A stretch of DNA of 64,000 bases. It comes from Acanthochlamys bracteata. Taxonomy: Eukaryota; Streptophyta; Magnoliopsida; Pandanales; Velloziaceae. Shown here in pieces: positions 1-10,972 of this stretch (position 1 is its first letter; each line of letters starts with the position of its first letter). The notes below the pieces were generated by a model. It had not been told where the DNA came from. It saw only the letters and a list, made by a program, of their open reading frames with translations, and did not search any database. The stretch spans positions 11,091,725-11,155,724 of the forward strand of contig CM034129.1 in the NCBI GenBank assembly GCA_019914995.1, read 5' to 3'. Made by a program: the position numbers and the translations under genes.

Positions 1-1726
1 CTCATATTTTGATATTAGCAATATTAGACTATACTGATGACCTGATCAGTGAAAATCCATTTAAAAAATATATATATAATCTGCATCTGGATCTGCATCG
101 ACACTACCGTGAATGTCTGCTGATAAGGAAGAATCCTATGAAATTTTAATAATTTATACAAGATCACAAAGAAACTGTATATGCAAGAGGAAGAGTTGCA
201 TTCCAAGCCAAAAGTTTCAGTCAGTTTAAGCTCCCTTCATATTAAAGTACTTTCTTCTAAAACAAACAAATTCAGTTTTTTGTTGTGGGACTTGCATTCA
301 TGCATGTAAGCCAAGTGTAGCAATCATTCTGTTAACAACGGCGACGACAATAGTCAAGTGTCCCTCCATCTTTTCAAATTAACCCGAATACAAACCTTGG
401 CTCCCATGATATATATACATGCACGGTATATACATAGATAAACAAATAACTCCTTAGTATATAGTTTTTAAACTCAACGCTCTATCTTTGAATCGCTTGT
501 CATTATTAGATCAACAACAATATTAACATAAACATATATAGTTTCACCATAACCCATTCCGGAATTTGGACTCGCATATATCAGCCCGTGCATATCTTTT
601 GTTTTGGACTTGGTTCAATTCTTCTCGCGTCTTCATCTAGAATAATAAGTATTAATTGCGTTTCAACTGCGCACAGACACAAGGAAGAGTCGAGAACTCG
701 AGATGTATGTGTCATGCATTATGCTTCATATCAAAGAGTTCTCCACATGCATGTTAGTGTCTGTCTAATTCATTAAAGTCTTGCAATATATAAGCAGCTC
801 TTCATAATTCATCCCTAGCTTGCTCTTAATTTCTGTTTGTAACCTTCTCCCATGTTCATCACAGCAGAGGATGATCAATCACTTTAATGTATACATTAAT
901 TGATCACAATAACACATATACATATAGACAACTAGCTAGCTAGACTTTGACGAATTCAGCGCCATGGAAGAACAGAAGTCAACTCGATCGTTTTACATGA
1001 AGCACCCTATCGATCGATAAGACACAAAACGACAATTTAATTATAAGCCAACGAGGAGCAGAGCTAGGTATACTACTGATGTATACTTCACGGCTTGTTT
1101 GACATGGTCATGATATATACAAATTTGAAAGACAGGGAAGATGAAAAGTCCCAATCATGCATGCATTCACCAAGGATTGATTTTCATATGCATGCGAATT
1201 AAAATTTATATATAATAGACATGTTATTTATGAGCTATCATTTTCAGCGCAGTGTTTATTAGCTAGGTTGTTTTGTTTGACTTTGCTATCTATACAAATG
1301 CATGCATGATCTTCAAGTTCGAACCTTCATGATCAACAGTTAATGTTATGATAATTTGCATCTCCATCAAGCATAGCTTTAATTAATTGGAAGTCCTCTC
1401 TGTTACTTGAGATTAATTAGGATTATGGTCCATGTCTATATTTATAATTTATAATTTGAGATCTAAAGATTGCTACATGTTTATATCAAGGTGATACATA
1501 TTGCAGGTGTTATAAATCAATGCATTCACATCAAGGTAACTTTAATTTGAATATGTTCATGCATATGGCTGTACAGTTAAAGTAATGGACACTACTTTTC
1601 TTCTTCAAGATTTCAATCAAGAACAACAGTTGATCAAGATCATGTAAGTGAAGACTAACTGCCTAACCATTAATTTCAATTGATCATAGTTGGATCATCA
1701 CTAGCTAACATACAGACAGTATGCGT
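1..1726. other. Intergenic, no gene recognised
   Basis: This AT-rich stretch lies downstream of the minus-strand MYB gene. It has only short open frames with no recognisable protein character. The part nearest 1726 is presumably the MYB 3' untranslated region. I saw no tRNA, transposon ends or conserved exon. Confidence 0.6.
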
Positions 1727-2696
1727 TCATAGAAATTGATCGGCACGGATAAAATTTAGTTCCTGATCATATTCTACAGCAGTAGTAAGATTGTCATCAA
1801 GCAGGAGCCATCTCTCCAGCATAGACAATGGCTCATGGCCTGCTGCAGAACTCTCCAACGTCGACGATACTACCGATGTCGTCTCTGACGTTGATGAAGA
1901 CGATGAACTCATGATCCCGTTACTGCTTTTGCTAGTTTGATTTTCAGGCTTGGTCCAGTTAATTAGCAGCCGTGAAATGTTTTCTGTGCTCGCCGCATAC
2001 ACCGCAGGCGATGACGACTGTTGAGATTGCAGATGACAGCTGCTGCTGTTGCTACCATCGTCTTTAACGTCGTTGGGGTTGCCGTTATCATTGGAGATGC
2101 AGTATAAGGTTGCTTGCCGTAGAGCTTGCTTCGCTTCATTGATGTCGGTCTGCAGCCTTCGCTCCCACTGACCTTTAGAAGAAGTATTGCTCGAGGAAGG
2201 GCTAGTCCTCATGAGCATGATATGATTGCTGTTGCTGTTGTCCACGGTCGTAAGAAGCTTCTTCTTTAGATGGGTGTTCCAGTAGTTCTTGATGTCGTTG
2301 TCGGTTCTTTCGGGAAGGTAAGAAGCAATCGCTGCCCATCTGTTGCCTAGGAGTGCTTGGAGATGGACGATGAGTTTCTCTTCTTGTTCAGTGAAGTTTC
2401 CTCTCTTGATGCCTGGCCTCAAGTAGTTGGTCCATCTCAGTCTGCAACTCTTGCTGCATCTCATCAAACCTTCAAGAACAAATCAATCATCAAGAAACTT
2501 CAACATAGACCTCAGTCGAATTTTTAGGAAGTAGAATTGATCATATGTCATGGTTAATATTACCTGTGTTGGTAGGGATGGACCTCCAGTTGCCGGGACC
2601 GTGTTGTTGGATGTAGGAAACGAGGAGGATGTCTTCCTCTGGAGTCCATGGACCTTTCTTCACTCCGTTCTTGTCGCAGCAAGGCGCCCTTCCCAT
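1727..2696 (-). CDS. R2R3-MYB transcription factor, subgroup 1 (MYB60/30/94/96 type)
   Basis: A nuclear DNA-binding transcription factor. There are two exons: 2696-2564 and 2469-1727, giving about 291 residues. Exon 1 starts [20 protein letters not shown], the usual N-terminus of plant R2R3-MYBs, and holds most of repeat R2. Exon 2 carries the rest of R2 and R3, ending in [15 protein letters not shown]. After the DNA-binding domain come the subgroup-1 signatures [18 protein letters not shown] and STENISRLL, plus a C-terminal [10 protein letters not shown] block like the PL(S/T)FIEKWL block of MYB60. Family members act in stomatal opening, cuticular wax and drought responses; which role applies here is inference. 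Splice phase (133-nt first exon, split Gly codon) matches the family. The second intron usually found in R3 at GNR/W is absent. A TATA box lies at 2823-2830. The subgroup call is firm; orthology to MYB60 itself is less so. Confidence 0.92.
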
Positions 2697-2822
2697 TATT
2701 AATTTCAGCAGGTCTTTCTAATTTCTTCCTTCTGGAACGACTGTGAATTTGGTTGTTATTTTAATTTGTCTAAGAGAAGTAACAAGACAGGAAGTCTTTA
2801 GTTAATTAGCTCGAGATGAGAA

Positions 2823-2830
2823 TATTTATA
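2823..2830 (-). promoter_or_regulatory. TATA box of the MYB gene
   Basis: On the minus strand the sequence reads TATAAATA, about 130 bases upstream of the MYB start codon. That predicts a transcription start near 2795 and a 5' untranslated region of about 100 bases. Confidence 0.5.
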
Positions 2831-4439
2831 GACTTGCGTTGAATTGTTCGATCAGTCATTGTGTATTTAATTTATAGAAGAAGTAGATGAGATGATTCAG
2901 AGGCGTTGACCTTGATACATCAGTAGTCGAGACAAGAGAAAATATGTACATACAATTAATCTAGAAGAAGAAGAAGAGTCGAATGCTGCATTCACTCAGA
3001 CCTACAAAAGTCAGCACTGCAAGCAGCAAGAGCTTCTTCTGATCAGACTTTAAAAATTTTCTACCATGCTATATATGTATATATATGCATGATAATTGAT
3101 TTATCTTTGCCATCGATCACTGGCGGTGTCTATCTATCTGCAAAAAGAGCTTCCCTGGCCGTCGATCACAAGCTCATTGAATTGAACAGGAATCTTTTCG
3201 CATTGAATTAATTGAATGTAATGTGTCGGATCGAGTGTGTTTTTCCAGAAAATTTCCTCACTGTTACATGAATCAATCAATGAAGATATACACGCATTGA
3301 AATTTAGTTCTACTGGAATGAATTAATGCATCGATAAGTTATTGGTTTATACACGGCATTGATCGAAGGAACATGGTGTGTCTATTTTATCAACTGCATT
3401 TAACAATGCAAATATGTTGTCACTGCAGAACCAAAATGCATGTTGATGATTTGGCAATCGCACGTCTGTCCTTTGCCTTTTTAATTTCTTTGATAAGGTA
3501 TTTTACTGGCAGCCGGAACCCACACCGGCCGACTTCTTATCGATCTTTCATATCAATAAAAGTAATAGCGTACTCTCGACAAACCGACTCCAATTGAAAC
3601 AACAACGAGCTGTAAGTTGCTATGATGAATTAACTTCTTCATCTCTGATTGGATCACGAGCTACGTACGTGTTGAAACTTGATAGAACTGGAAATTAATA
3701 TAGTAATTAATGATGATGCTTCTGTTGAATATTTATATGTATGTATTTATATATACATGTAGATATATATAGATATTGACGGAATCAAAAACCATCAACT
3801 TAATTCTGCTGCATGGTAATAAGTTTATATGCAAAATTTGGATCAGCTAACTTATAAGTAAGGACCAAAGTTTTAATTATTATTGGACCGCTCGCTACAA
3901 GTCAAACACCTTTTTAGAGGTAGGTAAGGTATACTTCACTTTTAAATTCATCGCCACAATTTTCAACATCCCATGAAAATATGAAACCGCATTCAATGTT
4001 GTTGTTCAGTCTCTACACACTACACACCGAACTGATCGAAGAGGATCGAGGGTTGGTTTGACTACTTTGCTCAAGGTAGACCAAGAAGATAATTTTATGT
4101 TTCGAATGCGATAATCAATATGTTCTTAGAGCTCTACCTCTACCTTGTTTTTTAAGGAAGGAAGCTTGTGTTTAACCCTATTCTTGTGTGTTACAAGTTC
4201 CACCAGGTCTTGTGTGCATTCTCTATTTGACCAAAAACCCAACATTGTTTTTTTGGGACCTGATATTGCTAACGTCAATAGTATTAGGGACTAGATTTTA
4301 CTAAAAACAAATATTATAAAATATTTCTCGCGGCGTCTTTTTAATTGATTGATGATCGCCGGCAGAGGAAGTAAAACCCTACAACACATTAAAAGATCGA
4401 GTTTTTAGTTTCTGAATTCTCTCATCAATCAAGAGAGTA
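2831..4439. other. Divergent intergenic region, no gene recognised
   Basis: This spacer separates the minus-strand MYB from the plus-strand EMB514-like gene, so it should hold both promoters. I saw no coding exon or transposon. The last 60 bases before 4440 are presumably 5' untranslated sequence. Confidence 0.5.
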
Positions 4440-6450
4440 ATGGCGGAGAAGCCCGTGGATGATATGGATTTGGAAGCACCCGTCGATGACGCCGCCGGAG
4501 CCAAGAGGCACAGGGAAGAGGAAGAAGTTGAAGATAAGGATTGCGAGAAGAGAGCGAGATTTTTGGGAACGGAACAAGAACAGGGTGAGAAATCGGTGGA
4601 GGAGAAGAGAATCGAGAAGGAAAGCAGCGCTGGAGAAAAAGAAGAAGATGAGAAGTCGAGCAAGGTTGTCAAGTTGGGGCCGAAGGAATTTGTTTCCTCT
4701 GTCGAAATGTTCAATTACTTCTTCAAGCTTCTCCACTCATGGTCGACCAATCTTGATATCAACAAGGTACTATATCCTGAAATGCTCACCTTTTCAATAC
4801 TATTGTTTTTAATGAAATTTCATGTTTTTATTATCCATATTAGTTCTTTTACAACTTTGATGGCTTCCCAATTTATTATTTTCAATGTCGGTTTTGCGGG
4901 TTATGTGAATAAGATTCTAGATTGCAGTTGCAATGTAATGGGTGTAAGGTTATTATGATGATATTTCCGAAAGAGTTTTTGAGTTGTTTAAGTTGAAAAG
5001 GGTATAAAAATGAGAAAAATGTGACTGATCGTTTATTTCCAGCTAATATCTTCCGTATATAGCAAATTTTTCTTGATACACAGTCGGATTAGTTAGAGCG
5101 TTAATCCTGAGACATCTGTGCAGTATGAACTAGTATTGCAATCTGTCTTTTTGGTTGGTGGCGAAGAAGTTTCTATGAATTGTTCATGTGTTGGTGATGG
5201 AATACTTGGTTCCTCCTAATGTGTTGAGTATGCTGCTTTCTGGTTATTGTTGGCTGTTTGTAGCTTGCCTGGAGATCGAGGTAATGTTAGTTCGATCATA
5301 TTGATGGGAGAAGGCTGCCTTCCGAATTGCTAAGATGAAAGGATGCATTATTTAATCTTCTGGCATGTAGGAACCTTACAGACTGGGCGATGTATGTCCA
5401 GTGGTTGCAGAATAGTGGTCATTTGAGGGATTAATTTGTCCATATTTAGAATTTGGTGTATGTCAAGAGTTGTCATACTATAGTCTTTGGTTTGGTTACG
5501 AGTAATGACGATTTTGACTTTTGTCGTTCTTCTTTGCTTATGTTTGTATATTCAATTGTCTACCTTTCTGTCTTGCTTTTCTTTTATTAATAGATTTCTT
5601 GAACCCCTTATGTTCTAGACGTCATTCTTCAACTCCCTATTGGCACATATCTACATGTTTGTTTTCAGGAAGTTGTTAGCTAGTGTTTAGTTTGGTTTAA
5701 GATGCTATTCCAGTAACTAGCTTGTGTAGGTTTCTAGTTGTAGAACCTTTACATGTAAATTTATTATGAGAATTGGACGGGTTTTTTGGCTATAAATCTG
5801 TATTTGGCTATGGCTTTCATCAAATGAATTTATAAAGCAATTTCACTTTTTCCTGTTATTGATGTTAGTGATTATAATTTTATTCTCAGAGATCGCTATT
5901 GTAATAATTTAAACCTGATACTAGATATCCTTCTTTAAAATGAAGGAATTTATAATCACCCTTAACCACTATGTATGATAAGCTATGCAAGCACACCTTT
6001 GTTATGTACAAGATATGTTTCTGCATCTCATAGAAAACTGCTAAAACATTTCCTTTTCAGTTTATTCTAATTTGGTACACACAGTCATATAAACTCATGT
6101 CATTGTTACTGTTGAAAGATAACCTGAAGCTATTTGATTCTGACTCGCAGTATGAGCACATGGTTTTGCTGGACTTGCTTAAGAAAGGCCACCCTGATCC
6201 TGAGAAGAAGATCAGAGAAGGGATCAGCACTTTCCAGGTCCGCATCCACCCTCTGTGGAAGAGCCGATGCTTCTTCGTTGTTCGAGTTGATGGCTCCTCC
6301 GATGATTTCAGCTTCCGGAAATGTGTCGATCAAATCCTCCCTCTACCAGAAAACATGAAAACTCCATCTATTTCAAATGGCCGCAGCAAGTCCTGCCGTG
6401 GAGGTAGAGGTGGTCATGGAAGGCAAGGCCGCGGAAGGAAAGTAGATTAA
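4440..6450 (+). CDS. EMB514: EMB514-like DUF3223 (DCL-type) protein
   Basis: Two exons, 4440-4766 and 6151-6450, join in phase 0 to give 208 residues. The first third is highly charged (acidic/lysine-rich, with nuclear-localisation-like basic patches). From about residue 80 the DUF3223 domain runs across the splice: KLGPKEFVSSVEMFNYFF, then YEHMVLLDLLKKGHPDPEKK, then the WKSRCFF and DDFSFRKCVDQILPLPE blocks. The C-terminus is a glycine/arginine tail (GGRGGHGRQGRGRKVD). The family includes DCL of tomato and Arabidopsis EMBRYO DEFECTIVE 514, and is linked to rRNA processing and embryo or plastid development; the charged tails fit RNA or nucleolar work. The intron is 1384 bases and AT-rich. A frame reads on past the first donor, but it lacks domain similarity. 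Confidence 0.88.
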
Positions 6451-7046
6451 AATTTTCAATGCCATAGATAATTTACTGGATCTTCTTTTTCACCCGCTAG
6501 ATAATCTTCTTGGATTCTTAAAGTTTATCAGGAGAATGTACATTTGAGAGAAACGGGCAAAGATCAGATGGCAGTATTTAAGCCTTGCTGAGATTGACTT
6601 GTTGATACTATATGATTGAACTGTTGAAGTGAATTCTTCGTCCGCAGCTTATCCGTTATTCTCAAAAGGACTACGGAACAATCACGCTAGCTTCTGATGT
6701 TATCTATCACACCTTTCAGTTCTATATAACAGGCTCTCATGTTACATCAGTAGACTACTACCTATCCTGATAACATAAATTTTAGGCACTTATCGTTTCC
6801 TCTATGCAACCAATGTAGTTGAGGAGATAACTATATGCGCAGAAGAAACTCCTAAATGCTCAATTTGAAGTGCTACTTGTAGAAATTCTAATGACCCTTA
6901 AAAGTTGATGAACCTCAAGATGACAATTCAATGCCCGAGTTCAATAGGACTTCCATTTAAAGAATGAGCTAGACTGCAAAATTGAATAGCCTCTGTGAGA
7001 ACGTAGCTAATGTTACTTTGATTCATATGATAGATAGCAATGTTCT
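6451..7046. other. Convergent intergenic region
   Basis: The 3' ends of the EMB514-like gene (plus) and malate dehydrogenase (minus) face each other here. Untranslated 3' sequence is expected; no further gene is visible. Confidence 0.5.
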
Positions 7047-8303
7047 CTAAACAGAGGCAGCTGCTGCTTCTCCCGCACGCTTTTGTGCATAATCCACACC
7101 CTTCTCAATACTGGCCCTCAGCTCTGGTTTTAATGCTTCAAGGGCCTCAGCTTCATAGTCAGTCAGCCCTTGGAGATCTGACGATATCAAGGTCTCAACA
7201 CCATTCCTCCCTAGCTTCACTCTTGATGCAAAGAAGGGGAGCTCAGTTAAGTCCGATTGCACATAGGAGCATTCATAGACATCACCATCTCCATCCACTG
7301 CTCTAAGAGACGACTCCACAAATCTAGCTGCAGCATAGGCCATGGACAAAGTCGCAGATCCTGCACCAGCTTTTGCCTCCACCACCTCTGTCCCAGCATT
7401 CTGTATCCTGACTGTCAGCTCTCTCACTTCTTCATCAATAAAAGTAGTGGAAGGCCTTGTCTTTGATAATAATGGCAGTATGGTGATACCAGCATGGCCT
7501 CCGATAACTGGGACGTCCACATCAATGAGCCTGAGGTTCTTCTTCCGTGCAACAAATGTATTAGCTCTGACAACATCCAGCGTGGTAACACCAAAGAGTT
7601 TTTTCAGGTCATAAACACCCTTTTGTTTGAGAACCTCAGCAGCTATGGGGACAATAGAATTCACTGGGTTGCTAATGATGTGGACGAACGCATCAGGAGC
7701 ATTATCAGCAACAGCCTCAATTAGTGATTTCACGATGTTCGCATTAATATTGAAGAGATCATCCCGGGTCATCCCAGGCTTTCTTGGAACTCCTGCAGGT
7801 ATGACTACCACATCCACATCTTTCAATGAATTGGCTAGTTCAGCTGTCCCTGTGAAACCCAGAACCTTTGCAGGCGTATTACAGTGACTCAGATCAGCCA
7901 TTACTCCTTTGATATTAGCAATATCATAGAGATGCAATGTGGACACCAGGGGAGACATCTTGATCAGAAGTGACAAGGGTTGTCCAATACCTCCAGCAGC
8001 ACCAAGAATAGCCACCTTATAAGCGGATGCCTGTGGCTGCAGACGATAGTAAGCCTTTCTCTTTATACGTTGCCGTCTACACAAAGCTGATTTCTTGAGG
8101 GCAGCGACACTATCCTTATCAAAGAAGAATCTTTCCGATTCACAACTTATCCCTGATACCATCTTCAAACCACTGAAACTCTTTAGTGATGTTGGAGATT
8201 TCAAGCAAAGGATAGAGGCCTTTGATTTTGAGTTAAAGCTAGTTAAATGCGGACAACAAGCAATTTCTGCGGAAGCCAAAGCATTGACAACAATTGATGC
8301 CAT
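7047..8303 (-). CDS. NAD-dependent malate dehydrogenase, plastid
   Basis: Interconverts malate and oxaloacetate with NAD(H); the plastid isoform balances redox equivalents in the dark and in non-green plastids. The gene is a single exon of 418 residues, as in Arabidopsis plNAD-MDH. Residues 1 to about 90 form a Ser/Lys-rich, acid-poor transit peptide. The mature enzyme has the NAD-binding loop GAAGGIG (101-107), the substrate arginines in [13 protein letters not shown] (R174, R180), SNPVNS (211-216), D243 and R246 in TTLDVVRA, and the catalytic histidine H270 in GGHAGITI. All key residues are present. It lacks the Cys-bearing extensions of the NADP-dependent, light-regulated enzyme, which supports the NAD assignment. 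A possible 5' untranslated intron lies between about 8895 (AAG/GTAAAA on the minus strand) and about 8337, but this is weak. Confidence 0.96.
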   Translation of the reverse strand: MASIVVNALASAEIACCPHLTSFNSKSKASILCLKSPTSLKSFSGLKMVSGISCESERFFFDKDSVAALKKSALCRRQRIKRKAYYRLQPQASAYKVAILGAAGGIGQPLSLLIKMSPLVSTLHLYDIANIKGVMADLSHCNTPAKVLGFTGTAELANSLKDVDVVVIPAGVPRKPGMTRDDLFNINANIVKSLIEAVADNAPDAFVHIISNPVNSIVPIAAEVLKQKGVYDLKKLFGVTTLDVVRANTFVARKKNLRLIDVDVPVIGGHAGITILPLLSKTRPSTTFIDEEVRELTVRIQNAGTEVVEAKAGAGSATLSMAYAAARFVESSLRAVDGDGDVYECSYVQSDLTELPFFASRVKLGRNGVETLISSDLQGLTDYEAEALEALKPELRASIEKGVDYAQKRAGEAAAASV

Positions 8304-9264
8304 TTCAACCTCTTCGAAACAAGAAGAGCAACTGCGTAAAACGAGTTCAGAATTGGTTGGTGTAACAATAGGTGATCGGTAGCAAGAACAAGAATCATAA
8401 AAAACACAAAACTGTTACAAACATTATGGTTATAACTGATTACGAACAAAGACCAGAATCATAGTTTCCTTAGTAGAATCTTCAATTTCAAACAAAGAAA
8501 GTTATAAGAAGCATAAATCAATCAAACCACATGCTATTAAATAATATCCAGGAACTAGAAGCTTCTGTTAACATCCAAAACAGAAAAAAGAATCCGTTTT
8601 TTGTAAGGGAATAAAATAAAAAAGGAATCCATCTTATTGAGGGATTATCTAAACCTGAATTGTTATACACTCAATAAACTCCAGTAAAACAAAAGGAAAA
8701 TTGCAGAAAAGAAAATTCACCTGACAATTTTGACAAGTTAGTAAAGTATAACCCATACATTCATTTAGAGAAAAATCCACCAAAATTCTGGAATTCAAGT
8801 TCCAAGATGTCCTCTTTCAGAGAAAACAAGTACAGTGAGAAATACAGTCACAGAAATGCAAGAAATAATTACAAAAGCAACTTTCTTTTTACCTTGTTTG
8901 TTGCTGAAGCAGAAACAAAAAATGTCTCTCCTTTTTCCCTAAAACAGCAAGAAAACAAAACGCTTATCTTATCTCAACGGGCCAAAAGGCCCAAACTAAT
9001 CAGATCGGCCCAACTATTATCAATCTCATGAACCCAAGATAAGAGAATTATAGTTTAAGAACTTCAAACCCAAACCTGTAAATAAGATTCTGCTGCATCT
9101 CATTGCAGGTCGATTGTAGAAGTCAAATCTTCAGACAATATGAAAATGCAAACACTCTCTGAGAAAATTTCAATTCATTTCTATACAATGTAATAGAACT
9201 ATATAAGATATTTGGTTCTAACAAGAAAATATAACATTGAATTTTGAAGTCAAGTAGGTAAAAT
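8304..9264. other. Intergenic: MDH promoter and uL18 3' region
   Basis: Both flanking genes are on the minus strand, so this stretch should hold the malate dehydrogenase 5' untranslated region and promoter and the 3' end of the uL18-like gene. No conserved exon was seen. Confidence 0.5.
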
Positions 9265-10380
9265 CTATCTTGGCAAGAAACCATGTTCTGAAATAGCCGT
9301 CTCGAATGCAGCAATCCTTTCTCCTCTAGCAAATCCGTTGCGGTCGTAAGATGATATCTCGGATATGTTAAGCTCTTTACATGCCTTAACTAGCTCTTCT
9401 CCAACCTTCTGTGCTGCTTCCTGCGATTAAATTTCAGTGAAGTGTTTCAAGTTAGAATTACAATTCCCCTTGCAATCCTCCAATTTCATTTCCTGAATCA
9501 TTTAACGGCATTGGAGATCATGCAGCTTCTATAGGTACCAGGCTTTGAGATACAGAAGAAGGAATACTTACTACTGTGTTACGATAGGGATATTCGCGAA
9601 TGGACTTCTGCAAAGTGCTTGCATAAAATAGAGTCTTCTTGCTTTGGTCGTCCACCAGCATGGCGTAGAGTTGCTTGTTTGAGCAGAAGACGGATAGCCT
9701 CGGCTTAGTAGGACAACCATTGTACTATAAAATGAAATCGAAATTCTCAGTACTAATAAAAAATTGAAATCTAATACACAGGTCTCTGTACAATGTGTCC
9801 AAATTGGATCCAAGTATGAGTTCCTTAGGAAAAAAAAAGGATCACAAAAAGACCGAAGCAAAAATTAAGGCGTAACATGAAACCACATGTAAATGGAAAG
9901 CAAAAGATTAAAGCATGAGTAATGTTCATTTCACTAGAGCGGTGACCATTTCATTAGTCGTTCAACCAAAGATATCGAATAATTCTACCTTTCGCCGCAT
10001 CCTGCGGTTCCTAACCTTGGCGTTCTCTTTCCGTGTATTTGCTCGCGCTTCAACTCTAAAAGACACCATAGAAAAGCCTGCCAAAATATTTCTTCTAGGA
10101 CACAGTTTTTCACAAAATCTTCATATAGAAAGGCAAACTGAGAATGTCCTCACCTTTCCGCTGAACTAAACTTAGATGGCACGAATCGAGCAATGGATTT
10201 TCTCGATATCCCAATAGAGAAGAAGAGGCCATCCCAGCCACACTGCTCAGCTGAACTGGCAGAAGAGCCATCAAAAGGGCAATTCAAGAAACCCAACCTC
10301 TCAGTGGAATTTCGTCGAACAGATGGTCTGCAAGCTCGTACAAATTTCTCTCTGTCAGTGACAATCATGCTATAGATCAT
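9265..10380 (-). CDS. uL18 (L18p/L5e) family ribosomal protein, probably organellar
   Basis: Four exons on the minus strand: 10380-10154, 10094-9989, 9724-9572 and 9420-9265. All phases agree and give about 213 residues. The first 75 or so residues are basic and Ser-rich, with no ribosomal similarity, as expected of a plastid or mitochondrial presequence. The conserved part starts FRVEARANTRKENAKVRNRR and continues TKPRLSVFCSNKQLYAMLVDD, TLFYASTLQKS, EELVKACKELNISEISSYDR and the terminal GERIAAFETAISEHGFLPR. It resembles Arabidopsis At3g20230. The family binds 5S rRNA in the large subunit; whether this member does is inference. The start is uncertain: two in-frame ATGs lie at 10380 and 10368, and a shorter form could begin inside exon 2 (MVSFRVEA). 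Confidence 0.75.
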
Positions 10381-10972
10381 ACTACAACGACTATTATTTT
10401 TACTTCAGTTGAAATCTCATGATACTACAAACTACATACTGCAAGATGGAAACGATCAAAAATCATTAATAAGTGTACACCAGTGTCGGCTAGCAAAACT
10501 TTCGGAGCCACTATTTTTCTGGCTCTCTAATTTGAGTGAGAGCCATCAGCCCAAGCCCATAAAAGGTCGCACAACACTCTGCTTATGATATCCGTTATCC
10601 ACCTGGGATTCTCTAGCTCTTTCTTTTTCCTGATTCCGTTCTGTCAATTTTTGCTTGATTTTTCGCTGTTTCTTTAACAAAAAAGAAATTGCAAGCATCT
10701 TTTCTTCATTCCAAGGAAAAAGAGCTCACTCTTTCCCAACCCGGAGAGGCTACAAAGAGAGAATATTTAGAACCATTTATCTTCCATTGTTCTTCAAACT
10801 TTTCGTTTTTCTTTTTTCATTGTCCCCATAATTTTTTCTCGAGAAAAGAAAGTTGCTTTATCAAACAATCTCCTAAAAAAACGATTCAATTTTTAAAAAA
10901 AATAGATTTGGATTTCTTCGTTTCTTTTCATCTAGAGTTGTTCCCAAGCACCGAATTAACAAAGTTTGGCCA
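10381..10972. other. Divergent promoter region, uL18-like and SS2
   Basis: About 590 bases separate the uL18-like gene (minus) from starch synthase (plus). The half nearer 10973 is pyrimidine-rich and looks like a 5' leader. I see no clear TATA box. Confidence 0.45.

Noticed and set aside
1310-1340. GTTCGAACC resembling a tRNA box B
   Set aside because: No box A, acceptor stem or anticodon arm at the right distance.
4379-4812. Overlapping frames in EMB514 exon 1 on both strands
   Set aside because: Low-complexity shadows of the charged exon; only the frame from 4440 joins the conserved DUF3223 domain.
7040-8449. Several plus-strand frames over the malate dehydrogenase gene
   Set aside because: They are antisense shadows of a long, well-conserved coding frame and lack any protein features of their own.
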